Numbered from the stretch's first letter, positions 16,213 to 30,100 are shown. The stretch: 64,000 nt of DNA from DATAVB01 sp036267955 (GCA_036267955.1 DATAVB010000011.1:1-64000); one strand, 5' to 3'. The notes: generated by a model not told the origin, from the sequence alone. Numbers and translations are program-made.

Positions 16213-17724
16213 TCAGCTGTCGAGGGTGAGGGTGCCGTCGATCCGGCGCGGAATGCCGGTCTTGCCGTCCCGCAGCTCCTCCGGAAGCAGGGCCTGCGGC
16301 GCGCCCTGGAAGCTGATCGGCCGGAGGAACCGGCGGATCGCCGTGGTGCCCACGGACGTGTGCAGCTCCGAGGTGGTGGCTGGCCACGGGCCGCCGTGAT
16401 GCATCGCCCAGGTGACCGCAACGCCTGTCGGGTAGGCGTTGTAGATGACCCGGCCGGCCCGCCGGCTCAGCGACTCGGCGACCCGACGAGGGAGATCGGT
16501 CTCGCCGTCACCGATGTGCAGGGTCGCGGTCAGCGCGCCCTCGAGCCGGCCGAGCGTCGCGAGCAACTCGTTCTCGTCCGCGTACTCCGCCACCACGGCG
16601 GTGGGGCCGAAGCATTCCTCCAGCAACGGTCCGTCCAGGTCACTGGCGGCGACCCGCACCAGCCGCGGCACGGCGGAGAATCCACCGTCGGGGGACGCCG
16701 TGGAGGTGGCGAGTTCGCTGACGCCCGCCTGCTCCCGCATCGCCGCCGATCCGGCCTCGAACGCGTCCCGGATCCCGCCCGACAGCATCCAGCCGGCCGG
16801 TGCCGCCGCGGTGGCCTCGGCCAGGGCGGCGGTCAGCTCGGTCGCTCCGGCCGGTACGAATGCCAGGCCGGGCTTGGTGCAGAACTGGCCGACGCCCATC
16901 GTTACCGAGCCGAGGTAGCCGGCCGCGATCTCGGCGCCGCGCTCGGCCGCCGCGGCCGGGGTGACGACCAGCGGGTTGAGGCTGCCGAGCTCGCCGTAGA
17001 AGGGAATCGGGTCCGGTCGTGCGGAGGCGATGTCGAACAGGGCCCGTCCGCCGCGCAGCGATCCGGTGAAGCCGACGGCCCGGATGGCCGGGTGCCGGAC
17101 CAGGACACCGCCGGCGGCCTGACCGTGCACCAACGAGACCGTGCCGTCCGGCGCGCCGGCGGCCCGGGCCCCGTCGAGCAGCCGCTCGAAGGTCCGCTGC
17201 GAGGTGGCCGGGTGCGCGGGATGCGCCTTGATGACGGCGGGGCAGCCCGCGGCCAGCGCCGAGGCGGTGTCGCCGCCCGGTACGGAGAATGCCAGCGGGA
17301 AGTTGCTCGCCCCGAAGACACCGACCGGCCCGACCGGGATCAACATCCGGCGCAGGTCGGGGCGGGGACCCATCGCGGTGTCGCCGGGGTGGTCGATGGT
17401 CGCCTCGAGGTAGCCGCCGTCGAGGAGCACCTCGGCGAAGAGGCGTAGTTGGAACGCGGTCCGGGTCAATTCGCCGTTCAGCCGGGTCTCACCCAGTGCG
17501 GTCTCCCGGTCGGCCAGCCGGACGATCTCGGCGCGGTCGCCGTCCAGCGCGTCCGCCATGGCCCGCAGCATCCGGGCCCGCCCGTCGCGGCCCATCGCCT
17601 CCAGCAGCGGATATGCCGCGAGGGCCGCCTGACAGATCGCGTCGACGGCCTCTTCGGTCGTCTCCTGCGCCACCTGCTCGACGGTCTCGCCGGTACGGGG
17701 GTCGACACTGCCTACTGCGGTCAC
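16213..17724 (-). CDS. Aldehyde dehydrogenase, 2-oxoglutarate semialdehyde dehydrogenase-like
   Basis: The 503-residue protein is an NAD(P)-dependent aldehyde dehydrogenase. It shows GVFGASNFPLAFSVPGGDT near residue 133, GFTGSLRGGRALF, the glutamate motif PFYGELGSLNP and the catalytic cysteine in GVGQFCTKPG. These variants are typical of the NADP+ subgroup that oxidises 2-oxoglutarate semialdehyde at the end of oxidative pentose and hexarate pathways. Its ATG overlaps the stop of the upstream FAH-family gene by four bases, so the two are translationally coupled. Together they would convert a 2-keto-3-deoxy-pentonate to 2-oxoglutarate. Substrate is inferred from subgroup and partner. Confidence 0.87.
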   Translation of the reverse strand: MTAVGSVDPRTGETVEQVAQETTEEAVDAICQAALAAYPLLEAMGRDGRARMLRAMADALDGDRAEIVRLADRETALGETRLNGELTRTAFQLRLFAEVLLDGGYLEATIDHPGDTAMGPRPDLRRMLIPVGPVGVFGASNFPLAFSVPGGDTASALAAGCPAVIKAHPAHPATSQRTFERLLDGARAAGAPDGTVSLVHGQAAGGVLVRHPAIRAVGFTGSLRGGRALFDIASARPDPIPFYGELGSLNPLVVTPAAAAERGAEIAAGYLGSVTMGVGQFCTKPGLAFVPAGATELTAALAEATAAAPAGWMLSGGIRDAFEAGSAAMREQAGVSELATSTASPDGGFSAVPRLVRVAASDLDGPLLEECFGPTAVVAEYADENELLATLGRLEGALTATLHIGDGETDLPRRVAESLSRRAGRVIYNAYPTGVAVTWAMHHGGPWPATTSELHTSVGTTAIRRFLRPISFQGAPQALLPEELRDGKTGIPRRIDGTLTLDS

Positions 17725-18650
17725 GACTTCGCTCCATCCTGTACGTCAGAATTGCTGACCCGATCGTCCCGTGCCGCCAGTGCGTCAGCGGCGGCCGACA
17801 GGCCCTGGACCACCGGCGTCCGCAACCGGCCGACCTTCTCGATCGTGATCTCGACCGTGTCGCCGTGGGACAGCGTGAACGGCATCTCGGGCACCAGACA
17901 GGTGCCGGTCGACAGGATCACCCCGTCCGGGAACATATCTGCGTGGCGCAGATATCCGACCAGGTCGTCGAGTCGGCGATGCAGCTGCGAGGTGTTCGCC
18001 TTGCCGCTCCAGACCGTGCCGCCGCCGCGGATGATCTCCAGCGCGATCTCCAGCTGGTACGGATCGTCGATCTCCCACGCCGGGCGGATTCCGGGGCCCA
18101 ATGCGGCGGCGCCGAGAAAGACCTTCGCCTGCGGCAGATAGAGCGGGTTCTCGCCCTCGATGGTCCGCGAGCTCACGTCGTCGCAGACGGTGTAGCCGAC
18201 GATCTCGCCGGCCGCGTTGGCCACGATGGCCAGCTCCGGCTCCGGGACGTCGACCTGCGAGTCGTCCCGGACCGAGATCGGCTCGCCGTCGCCGACGACC
18301 TTCCATGCCACCGATTTGAAGAACAGCTCCGGGCGCTCGGCGTCGTAGATCTGTTCGTAGACGGTGGCCGACCGCTCGCTCTCCTCGACCCGGGCGCTGC
18401 GCGACTGCTCGTAGGTGACACCGGCGGCCCACAGTTCGGTGCGGCCGTCGATGGGCGCCAGCAGCCGGACGGTCTCGGCTGATACGGCAGCGCCGTCAGG
18501 GTGAGCGCAGCGCTCTCGCAACTCGGCCGCGCCGAGTCGGAGCAGCTCACCGAGGGTGGAGATGCCGGCGAACCCGGTGATGGTGCCCGAGTCGGCGTCG
18601 AGCAGGCCGACCTGCGGGCCGTTCCGGTCGAGGTACCGGACAATATGCAC
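17721..18650 (-). CDS. FAH-family dehydratase, 2-keto-3-deoxy-pentonate dehydratase-like
   Basis: The 309-residue protein is of the fumarylacetoacetate hydrolase fold, with acidic metal ligands in EPELAIV and a late GTGTCLVPE-type motif. The segment LWAAGVTYEQSRSARVEES and AERPELFFKS resembles 2-keto-3-deoxy-D-arabinonate dehydratases rather than FAH itself. Such enzymes give 2-oxoglutarate semialdehyde. The next gene, overlapping by four bases, is the dehydrogenase for that product. A hydratase or hydrolase of another 2-oxo acid is the alternative. The ATG at 18650 lacks a strong ribosome site. Confidence 0.82.
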   Translation of the reverse strand: MHIVRYLDRNGPQVGLLDADSGTITGFAGISTLGELLRLGAAELRERCAHPDGAAVSAETVRLLAPIDGRTELWAAGVTYEQSRSARVEESERSATVYEQIYDAERPELFFKSVAWKVVGDGEPISVRDDSQVDVPEPELAIVANAAGEIVGYTVCDDVSSRTIEGENPLYLPQAKVFLGAAALGPGIRPAWEIDDPYQLEIALEIIRGGGTVWSGKANTSQLHRRLDDLVGYLRHADMFPDGVILSTGTCLVPEMPFTLSHGDTVEITIEKVGRLRTPVVQGLSAAADALAARDDRVSNSDVQDGAKS

Positions 18651-18751
18651 GCGTACTCCCTGTGAACGCTGGTATTTACCCTGCTGTGGTGCCTTTCTGG
18701 CCCTGCTCGTGCCGGGCCCTCCATGAACCTAACGCGTTGATCACGGTCCTG

Positions 18752-19264
18752 CTACGCGTGGTCTCCGTACTCCGGACGGACTCCTCCGGACAGCGGAAGC
18801 TCCAGATCGAGCTCGTCCCGGATCGCGATGCCGTACGCGCCGATCTCCGGGATCGACGGCTTGAGCCGGCGGGACAGGCGCACCGCGTCGGGACGCAGCG
18901 CGACCAGGCGGAAGCCGCGGCGCTGGTAGAACCGAAGCGCGTCCAGGTTGTCATTCGTCGTGGTCAGCCAGATCCGGCGGCATCCCGCGGCGCGGGCGGT
19001 CGCGGCGTCGATCAGCCCGGTGCCGACGCCCTGCTGGCGATTCGTCGCGTCGATGCTGACGATCTGGAAGTCGTCGCCGTCGATCTGATAGGTGAGGACG
19101 CCGACGAGCTCGCCGTCGGACTCGGCCAGCAGGGCGGGCAACGCGGTGAGGTCGTAGACGACGCCGTGACCGACGGCCCGAGTCTCACCCCAGGAGTCGG
19201 TCAGCCGGTCGGCGATCCGGCCGGCGTCCTGCGCCGTGGCGTGGCGGTATACCCGTTCCGGCAT
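18752..19264 (-). CDS. GNAT-family N-acetyltransferase
   Basis: The 170-residue protein has the GNAT acetyl-CoA motif Q/R-x-x-G-x-G/A as QQGVGTGLIDAAT, the preceding strand FQIVSIDATN, and the C-terminal ALRFYQRRGFRLVAL. Acceptor substrate is unknown. The ATG at 19264 is chosen because GGAGG lies 6 bases upstream; 26 additional in-frame residues upstream are not family-like. It is divergent from a MarR regulator, with 105 bases between starts, and the pair may be co-regulated. Confidence 0.87.
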   Translation of the reverse strand: MPERVYRHATAQDAGRIADRLTDSWGETRAVGHGVVYDLTALPALLAESDGELVGVLTYQIDGDDFQIVSIDATNRQQGVGTGLIDAATARAAGCRRIWLTTTNDNLDALRFYQRRGFRLVALRPDAVRLSRRLKPSIPEIGAYGIAIRDELDLELPLSGGVRPEYGDHA

Positions 19265-19369
19265 GGCTGGCCTCCTTTTCGTGTTGGCTTGCTGGTCCAG
19301 TTTGCCGCGCCGGGTTTCGATCGGGTCAACGTGCACAACCACCGGAAGCCTCTGTGTAAGAGTTATGTC

Positions 19370-19852
19370 GTGGCCGAGACAGATCCGGGCGTCGTCGCCG
19401 ACGAATTGCTCGATTCCGACGAATTGCTCGATGCGATCGCAGCACTGCGTCGCCAGCTGCGCCGGTTCGCCGGGCGCCCCTGGCCGGTCGAGGACCTGAA
19501 TACCGCACAGATCGAGCTGCTGCGCGTGGTCCGCCGGCGGCCCGCGGTCTCAGTTGCTGAGGCGGCGGAGGAGTTGGGGGTCGCCGCCAACACCGTGTCG
19601 ACTCTGGTCGGACAGCTGACGGCACTCGACCTGTTGAGCCGGGCGACCGACGGCGCCGACCGCCGGGTGGCCCGGTTGTCACTGACCGCACAGGCGCAAC
19701 AGCGCGCGGAGTCGTGGCGGGACCGACGGGCCGGCGTGGTGAGCGAAGCGGTGCAGCGACTCGACGAGTCCGACCGGACCGCCCTGGCCGACGCGGTCGG
19801 TGCCGTACGCCGGCTGACCGAGGAGGTCCGGATCGTGGAGGCGTCGTCGTGA
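19370..19852 (+). CDS. MarR-family transcriptional regulator
   Basis: The 160-residue protein has a winged helix-turn-helix at about residues 45-120: AQIELLRVVRRRPAVSVAEAAEELGVAANTVSTLVGQL in helix 2-4 positions, then the wing with DGADRRVARLSLT, a MarR hallmark. Helices at both ends form the dimer interface. The GTG at 19370 is the last plausible start before the domain; a longer frame upstream overlaps the GNAT promoter. The ligand is unknown. MarR proteins usually repress their divergent neighbour, here the GNAT gene. Confidence 0.87.
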   Translation: MAETDPGVVADELLDSDELLDAIAALRRQLRRFAGRPWPVEDLNTAQIELLRVVRRRPAVSVAEAAEELGVAANTVSTLVGQLTALDLLSRATDGADRRVARLSLTAQAQQRAESWRDRRAGVVSEAVQRLDESDRTALADAVGAVRRLTEEVRIVEASS

Positions 19853-19880
19853 CGGCGGCGGCGTCCCTGGTGTAAGCCGC

Positions 19881-24494
<4,614 letters not shown>

Positions 24495-24688
24495 GTTCCT
24501 CCTCTCATCGCGGTCGCCGGCTTCGATCCCACCGGACCGCAAGCCTGCAACCATCGTGCACCGCGGGTACGACAGAACGCTCTGCAGCCCGCGACCGTCC
24601 TGTGCCAGGATGACTCCATGCCCCTCGCCTCGGCCACCGCAGTTCGGTCTCGGCGGCTCCGACCCGTTGACCCGCCGCGGTAGCAGCC

Positions 24689-25831
24689 ATGCGACAGCGG
24701 CTCTACACCGAGGACCACGACGTATTCCGGGACACTGTCCGGGCATTCCTCGCGAAACAGGTGATTCCGTTCCACAAACAGTGGGAGCGGGACGGCATCA
24801 CCGACCGGGCCGTGTGGCTCGAGGCCGGCCGGGTCGGGCTGCTTGGGATGGACATGCCCACCCGGTACGGCGGCGGCGGTGTCGCGGACTTCCGGTATCA
24901 GGCCGTGCTCAGCGAGGAGTCGACCCGGGCCGGCGCGAGCGGACTCGGCTTCGGGCTGCACAACAACGTGGTGGCGCCGTACCTGCTGGACCTGACCACC
25001 GAGGAACAGAAACAGCGCTGGCTGCCGGGTTTCTGCTCGGGCGAGATCGTGACCGCCATCGCGATGAGTGAGCCGGCGGCGGGCAGTGACCTGCAGGGGA
25101 TCGCGACCCGCGCGGTCGCCGACGGCGACGACTGGCTGCTCAGTGGGCAGAAGACGTTCATCACCAACGGAATCCACGCCGATCTGGTGATCGTGGTGGC
25201 CAAGACTGATCCGGAGAAGGGCGCCCGCGGAATCAGCCTTTTCGCGGTTGAACGGGGAATGCCGGGATTCGAACGCGGCCGCAATCTGGACAAGATCGGG
25301 CTGAAAGCGCAGGACACGGCCGAATTGTTCTTCGACCAGGTCAGGGTGCCGGCGGCAAATCTGATCGGCGAACGCGACCGTGGATTCGTACACCTGATGG
25401 AGAATCTCCCGCAGGAGCGGCTCTCGATAGCCGTCGGAGCGATTGCCGCGTGCGAGCGGATGATCGAGCTGACCGTGGAATACGTCAACGGCAGAAAGGC
25501 ATTCGGGCGCACCATCGGCAGTTTCCAGAACACCCGATTCACCCTCGCCGAATTGACGACCCGGACCACCATCGGCCGCACGTTCCTCAACCACTGCATC
25601 GCTGAATTGAATGCGGGTCGGCTGACCGCGACCGACGCGGCGATGGCGAAATGGTGGACCACCGACCTGGAGACGACGGTGGCCGACAAATGCCTTCAGC
25701 TGCACGGCGGATACGGCTACATGAATGAATATCCGATCGCGCAGTTCTGGCTCGACTCCCGGGTCCAGCCGATATACGGCGGCACGAACGAGATCATGAA
25801 GGAAATCATCGGCCGCGATCTCGGGCTGTGA
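24689..25831 (+). CDS. Acyl-CoA dehydrogenase
   Basis: The 380-residue flavoprotein has the acyl-CoA dehydrogenase signatures AIAMSEPAAGSDLQG and QLHGGYGYMNEYPI, and the catalytic-base region PIYGGTNEIMKEIIGR near residue 365. It oxidises acyl-CoA at the alpha-beta bond, passing electrons to ETF. Chain length cannot be told; the sequence looks like the short/medium or branched-chain group. The ATG at 24689 is used. It is divergent from lhr with 194 bases between, which contain no other gene. It stands alone, without enoyl-CoA hydratase neighbours. Confidence 0.9.
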   Translation: MRQRLYTEDHDVFRDTVRAFLAKQVIPFHKQWERDGITDRAVWLEAGRVGLLGMDMPTRYGGGGVADFRYQAVLSEESTRAGASGLGFGLHNNVVAPYLLDLTTEEQKQRWLPGFCSGEIVTAIAMSEPAAGSDLQGIATRAVADGDDWLLSGQKTFITNGIHADLVIVVAKTDPEKGARGISLFAVERGMPGFERGRNLDKIGLKAQDTAELFFDQVRVPAANLIGERDRGFVHLMENLPQERLSIAVGAIAACERMIELTVEYVNGRKAFGRTIGSFQNTRFTLAELTTRTTIGRTFLNHCIAELNAGRLTATDAAMAKWWTTDLETTVADKCLQLHGGYGYMNEYPIAQFWLDSRVQPIYGGTNEIMKEIIGRDLGL

Positions 25832-25847
25832 ATTCAGGAACGTCGAT

Positions 25848-27923
25848 TCAGCCGGCCGGTCGGACCCGCACCTCCTCGCAGCCGGCGCGCCCGTTCTGAA
25901 TCACCAAAGCTATTCCGCCGCCGTCCAGTGGCCGCTCGGCGTCCTCGATGTCGAACAGCGCCGCGCCATCCACCGCCGCCTGGATCCGATTCCCGGTGAC
26001 GGTCAAGGAAAGGTGGTAGACCCGGCCGAGCTCCCAGGCCAGCGCCGTCTCGGCGAGCACCCGCTCGCCGTCGAGGCTCTTGACCAGTCGGGCCCGGCCG
26101 TCATTTCCGATCAGTACGGCGTAATAGCGGCGCAGGCCCTGCACCCGGGCCGCGATTCCGGCCGCCTCGGCCATGTGCGGCGTCACCGTGGCGCTGACCT
26201 GGTAGTCGGCCCATTCCCGGGTGCCCTGCATCAGCAGCCCGCGCCCGTCGTTCTGGATCAGCCGGTACGTCTCGGGCCACCGCGCGCCGAAGTCGTCCAG
26301 GCCGTCTACCCACGCGCGGTGCCACATCGATCCGCCGTCGGCGGGCCGGCCGAACAGCACGTCCGGCACGCCGTCCCAGGTCAGCCGGTCAAGGCGGACC
26401 GTCCCCGGTGCGTCCGCCCCGGGGGTCACGGTGATCCCGACGGAGGCGATCGGCTGGCCACCGGTGTCCGGGACCGTCCAGGTCAGCGCGGCGACCTCAC
26501 CGGCTCGGAGTGTCGTCTCCGACCCGGCGACCGTGACGAGCCCGTCGTCGCCGGCATAGTGCGTGACCACCAGCCGACAGTCGACGGGGTCGCCGTTTCC
26601 GGCGTCCGCGGAGACGGTGGCCTGCAGGCGCTGACCGGGATACAGCGTGGGGGAGGCCATCAGGCTGTAGCCGGGCATCGTCGTCGCCTCGGGCGGGATG
26701 AATGTGGGTGTCGTAGCCGTCGCGCCGGAGCTGTCCGCCCATCGCACGGCGAGCGCTCCTTCGACGTTCGCCACGTCGCCCGAGCCACCGGTGAGCTGAA
26801 ATCCCTGCAGGGAGCCGGAAAGCTCGAAATGGAATCGGGATCCGTCCTTGGGATCGACCGACTCCTGGCCGGCCAGCGCCCGGCCGATATTCGCGATGCG
26901 GACCGCCTCGGCCGCGACATCGGTGATTGCCCGGCCGCCGTCGGCCGTGGACAGGTAGATCCGGTCCGCGACCGGTCCGCGCCAGTCGTGTGCGGTGCCG
27001 AAACCGTCGAGGCCGTTGCGGATTCCGAGCAGGCAGCCGAGATTGCCCGAGTTGCAGTCGGTGTCCCAGCCGCAGGTGTTGACGATCATCATCGACCGAT
27101 CCCACTCGCCGCCCCCGTAGAGCAGTGCGAGCACGATCAGGCCGTGGTTGGGGATGACGTGGCAGTTGCCGCCGTAGCTGTCGTACCCGTACGACTCGTC
27201 GAGCAGGTCACGTGCCCGCCGCCAGTCCGGTTCGGTCCGGTGCCAGTCACGGATGTCGCGGACCATCCGGGCGACCACGCTGTCGGCCGGGATGAACGAC
27301 AGACCGGTGTCCAGGAGTGTGTCGAGGTCGGACTCGACGAACGCCTGCGCCTCCATCGCGGCGAGCGCCCGGGCGGCGTGCACGGCCTCACCGTCGTGGC
27401 TGACGGTGCCCGCCCGGCGGGCCAGCTCGGCGGCGAGGTCGGGACGGCCGGGAGAGACCAGTGCCCAGCCGTCGATGAAGATCTGGGCGCCGATCTGTTC
27501 GGCGACGACCTGGCCGTTGAGCTCGATCGACCCACTGCGCGGCGCCTCGATCCCGTGTTTGAGCCGCAGAAATGCCGTGTGCTCGGTGGAATTGCCGAGA
27601 CCGCCCCACCACAGGATCGTCCGGCCCTCGATGATGTAGTTGAGCCAGGTCTGGCCGATTTGCGCGGGCGTGATGTCGGCGTCGTTGCCGTAGTCGGGCA
27701 GCGCGCGCAGGAACGTGAAGGTCCCGGTGATGTCGTCGTCGGTGACCAGCAGCGGCACGTCCAGCTTGTCGTGGACGTAGTAGTCGATCTGTCCCAACTC
27801 GCGCATGATCCGGTCGTGGGACCAACCCTCGAACGGGCGGCCGAGGTAGACGCCGATCACCTTGCCGAGAGCGCCGGCGTAGACACGCTCGAGATAGTCG
27901 GCCGGAAGTGGATTGCGCGACAC
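25848..27923 (-). CDS. ADP-ribosylglycohydrolase-family protein with C-terminal beta-sandwich region
   Basis: The 691-residue protein has an N-terminal ARH (DraG-like) domain over about residues 10-345. Its paired metal-binding acids are VTDDDITGTF near residue 60 and the later GWDTDCNSGNLG near 285, with GALGKVIGVYLGRPFEG at the start. The remaining 340 residues are beta-rich (LTWDGVPDVLF, IAARVQGLRRYYAVLIGND) and resemble concanavalin/LamG-like binding modules. No signal peptide is seen. ARH-fold proteins in sugar loci can act as glycoside hydrolases rather than on ADP-ribose, so the activity is open. The GTG at 27923 starts the conserved sequence. Confidence 0.8.
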   Translation of the reverse strand: MSRNPLPADYLERVYAGALGKVIGVYLGRPFEGWSHDRIMRELGQIDYYVHDKLDVPLLVTDDDITGTFTFLRALPDYGNDADITPAQIGQTWLNYIIEGRTILWWGGLGNSTEHTAFLRLKHGIEAPRSGSIELNGQVVAEQIGAQIFIDGWALVSPGRPDLAAELARRAGTVSHDGEAVHAARALAAMEAQAFVESDLDTLLDTGLSFIPADSVVARMVRDIRDWHRTEPDWRRARDLLDESYGYDSYGGNCHVIPNHGLIVLALLYGGGEWDRSMMIVNTCGWDTDCNSGNLGCLLGIRNGLDGFGTAHDWRGPVADRIYLSTADGGRAITDVAAEAVRIANIGRALAGQESVDPKDGSRFHFELSGSLQGFQLTGGSGDVANVEGALAVRWADSSGATATTPTFIPPEATTMPGYSLMASPTLYPGQRLQATVSADAGNGDPVDCRLVVTHYAGDDGLVTVAGSETTLRAGEVAALTWTVPDTGGQPIASVGITVTPGADAPGTVRLDRLTWDGVPDVLFGRPADGGSMWHRAWVDGLDDFGARWPETYRLIQNDGRGLLMQGTREWADYQVSATVTPHMAEAAGIAARVQGLRRYYAVLIGNDGRARLVKSLDGERVLAETALAWELGRVYHLSLTVTGNRIQAAVDGAALFDIEDAERPLDGGGIALVIQNGRAGCEEVRVRPAG

Positions 27924-28071
27924 GCGTGCTGCCCCAATCGGGTTTGCGGAGCGGACTCGATCAAGTTAGCCGGTGTCGGAGGCTGCGGGAAGGCGATCGA
28001 TCCGGGTTGGCCGGGTCCGGGCGGCCGGTCCCGGATTCGTTGTCGGGCACGGTGATTATGCTGGGCGCACC

Positions 28072-28269
28072 ATGCGATTGACTGAGTTCTGGGCGCGGAT
28101 GCGCGAGCAGTTCGGTGACGTGTACGCCGAGTCGGTGGCACGTGACCATGTCATCTCCGGGCTCGGTGGAGTGACCGCCGTGCAGGCGCTGGAGGGCGGC
28201 ATCGAGCCACGGGTTGTGTGGCGAGCGATCTGCGCCGCGTTCGATGTGCCACCCGCTCGCCGGCACTGA
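28072..28269 (+). CDS. DUF3046 protein
   Basis: This 65-residue protein is a typical DUF3046 member, MRLTEFWARMREQFG at the start and VARDHVISGLGGVTAVQAL next. It is found almost only in actinobacteria just upstream of recA, as here (209 bases before). Function is unknown. The ATG at 28072 is preferred to an in-frame start at 27973, because the family begins with MRLTEFW. The recA SOS box lies 38 bases after its stop. Confidence 0.93.
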   Translation: MRLTEFWARMREQFGDVYAESVARDHVISGLGGVTAVQALEGGIEPRVVWRAICAAFDVPPARRH

Positions 28270-28307
28270 TTTCACTGATTTCTGGGTACGGCGTGTTGCT
28301 TACCATC

Positions 28308-28323
28308 TCGAACGGGTGTTCGG
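28308..28323 (+). promoter_or_regulatory. LexA (SOS) box of recA
   Basis: TCGAACGGGTGTTCGG at 28308-28323 matches the actinobacterial LexA consensus TCGAAC-N4-GTTCGA at 11 of 12 defined positions. It lies 155 bases before the recA ATG, after the DUF3046 stop. A lexA gene is present at 49382. Confidence 0.88.
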
Positions 28324-28327
28324 TACG

Positions 28328-28355
28328 GTATCCACAGCAGAGCTGGTGATCCACA
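28328..28355 (+). promoter_or_regulatory. Pair of DnaA-box-like sequences before recA
   Basis: GTATCCACA at 28328-28336 and TGATCCACA at 28347-28355 each differ by one base from the actinobacterial DnaA box pattern YY(G/A/C)TCCACA. They lie in the same direction, 19 bases apart, immediately after the SOS box. Similar pairs occur at three other places in the window. Function is inferred from sequence only. Confidence 0.35.
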
Positions 28356-28478
28356 GGTCGGACGCGGCCGGCAGGTTTTGTCGGCGCATCGGCCTAACGT
28401 CACCGGGTGACAGCAATCAACGCGATGCACTGGACCCAGTTCTCCGGTTCAGCAGTCGCCGACAGCGAGGTGTACCTG

Positions 28479-29525
28479 ATGGCAGGATTCGATCGCGACA
28501 AGGCACTCGATGTCGCGCTGGCTCAGATAGACAAGCAGTACGGCAAGGGTTCGGTCATGCGGCTCGGCGACGAGACCCGCGCGCCCATCGGGGTGATCCC
28601 GACCGGCTCGATCGCTCTGGACGCGGCGTTGGGGATCGGCGGTCTGCCGCGTGGACGGGTGATCGAGATCTATGGTCCGGAGTCCTCGGGTAAGACGACC
28701 GTCGCGCTGCACGCGGTGGCCAGTGCCCAGGCGGCCGGCGGCATCGCCGGCTTCATCGACGCGGAGCACGCGCTCGACCCCGATTACGCGAAGGCGTTGG
28801 GTGTGGACACCGACGCGCTACTCGTCTCGCAGCCCGACACGGGGGAGCAGGCACTGGAGATCGCGGACATGCTGATCCGCTCCGGCGCGCTCGACATCAT
28901 CGTCATCGACTCGGTCGCCGCTCTGGTGCCCCGTGCCGAGATCGAGGGTGAGATGGGCGACTCACACGTGGGCCTGCAGGCCCGGCTGATGAGTCAGGCG
29001 CTGCGCAAGATCACCGGTGCGCTCAACAACTCCGGCACCACCATGATCTTCATCAACCAGCTGCGGGAAAAGATCGGCGTAATGTTCGGCAGCCCGGAGA
29101 CGACCACCGGTGGCCGGGCGCTGAAGTTCTATGCCTCGGTGCGTCTGGACGTGCGCCGGATCGAGACGCTCAAGGACGGTGGCGACGCGGTCGCCAACCG
29201 CACCCGGGTCAAGGTCGTGAAGAACAAGGTGGCCCCGCCGTTCAAACAGGCCGAGTTCGACATCGTGTATGGCCAGGGCATCAGCAGGGAGGGCTCGCTC
29301 ATCGATGTCGGTGTCGAGCAGTCCATTGTCCGCAAGTCCGGTGCCTGGTACACGTACGAGGGCGACCAACTCGGCCAGGGCAAGGAGAACGCCCGGACGT
29401 TCCTGCGTGACAACCCGGATCTCGCCGACGAGATCGAGAAGAAGATCAAGGAAAAGATGGGTATCGGTGCTCAGCTCGATGCCGAGGCCGACAAGACCGC
29501 TGACATTGTGCCGGTCGACTTCTGA
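28479..29525 (+). CDS. recA: Recombinase RecA
   Basis: The 348-residue RecA catalyses strand exchange and stimulates LexA self-cleavage. Walker A GPESSGKTT is at residues 66-74, with the makeup DSVAALVPRAEIEGEMGD and the L2-region MIFINQLREKIGVMFG. No intein is present. The ATG at 28479, giving MAGFDRDKALDVAL, is chosen over 28407 because it matches the family start and has GCGAGG upstream. An SOS box lies 155 bases before it. It is followed three bases later by recX. Confidence 0.97.
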   Translation: MAGFDRDKALDVALAQIDKQYGKGSVMRLGDETRAPIGVIPTGSIALDAALGIGGLPRGRVIEIYGPESSGKTTVALHAVASAQAAGGIAGFIDAEHALDPDYAKALGVDTDALLVSQPDTGEQALEIADMLIRSGALDIIVIDSVAALVPRAEIEGEMGDSHVGLQARLMSQALRKITGALNNSGTTMIFINQLREKIGVMFGSPETTTGGRALKFYASVRLDVRRIETLKDGGDAVANRTRVKVVKNKVAPPFKQAEFDIVYGQGISREGSLIDVGVEQSIVRKSGAWYTYEGDQLGQGKENARTFLRDNPDLADEIEKKIKEKMGIGAQLDAEADKTADIVPVDF

Positions 29526-29527
29526 GC

Positions 29528-30100
29528 ATGGCAGGTCGTAGGACGCGGAGGGCCCGCCCGGTCGGCGAACCGGGCGGACACCCCGAGGACGCTCCGGCCG
29601 ACCCCGAGGCGGTGGCGCGGTCGATCTGCCTCCGACAGCTCACGGTCGCGCCGCGGACGCGGGCCCAGTTGGCTGACGCCCTCGTGAAACGAGAGGTGCC
29701 GGCCGAGGTCGCGGACCGGGTGCTCGACCGGTTCGGCGAGGTTGGCCTGATCAACGATGCGATGTTCGCCCAAATGTGGGTGAGCTCTCGCCATCAGGGT
29801 CGAGGGCTGGCTCGGCGGGCGCTGTCGGCCGAGCTGCGGCAACGCGGTGTGGACGCCGAGACGACCCGCGACGCGGTGTCAGCCCTCGATGCAGACGACG
29901 AGGAGTCGGCCGCGCGACAGCTGGTCCAACGACGGCTCCGCTCAATGGCCTCAGTTGATCCGGCCGCCCGCCAGCGTCGGCTGCTCGGCATGCTGGCGCG
30001 AAAGGGCTACTCCGCCGGCCTGGCTTACCGGGTCATTAGGGAGGAGTTGGCACGCTCTGGAGCTGATTGTGATGATCTCGTCCCACCCGACGACACGTGA
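29528..30100 (+). CDS. recX: Regulatory protein RecX
   Basis: The 190-residue RecX modulates RecA filaments. It has the three-helix RecX repeats: LRQLTVAPRTRAQLADALVKR, FGEVGLINDAMFAQMWVSSRHQGRGLARRAL spread over two repeats, and RRLLGMLARKGYSAGLAYRVI. A 30-residue basic and acidic N-terminal arm precedes the domain. The ATG at 29528 is two bases after the recA stop, so it shares the recA transcript. Confidence 0.94.
   Translation: MAGRRTRRARPVGEPGGHPEDAPADPEAVARSICLRQLTVAPRTRAQLADALVKREVPAEVADRVLDRFGEVGLINDAMFAQMWVSSRHQGRGLARRALSAELRQRGVDAETTRDAVSALDADDEESAARQLVQRRLRSMASVDPAARQRRLLGMLARKGYSAGLAYRVIREELARSGADCDDLVPPDDT

Noticed and set aside
28479..29525. Intein in RecA, as in some mycobacteria
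   Set aside because: The reading frame is 348 codons and continuous through all RecA motifs.
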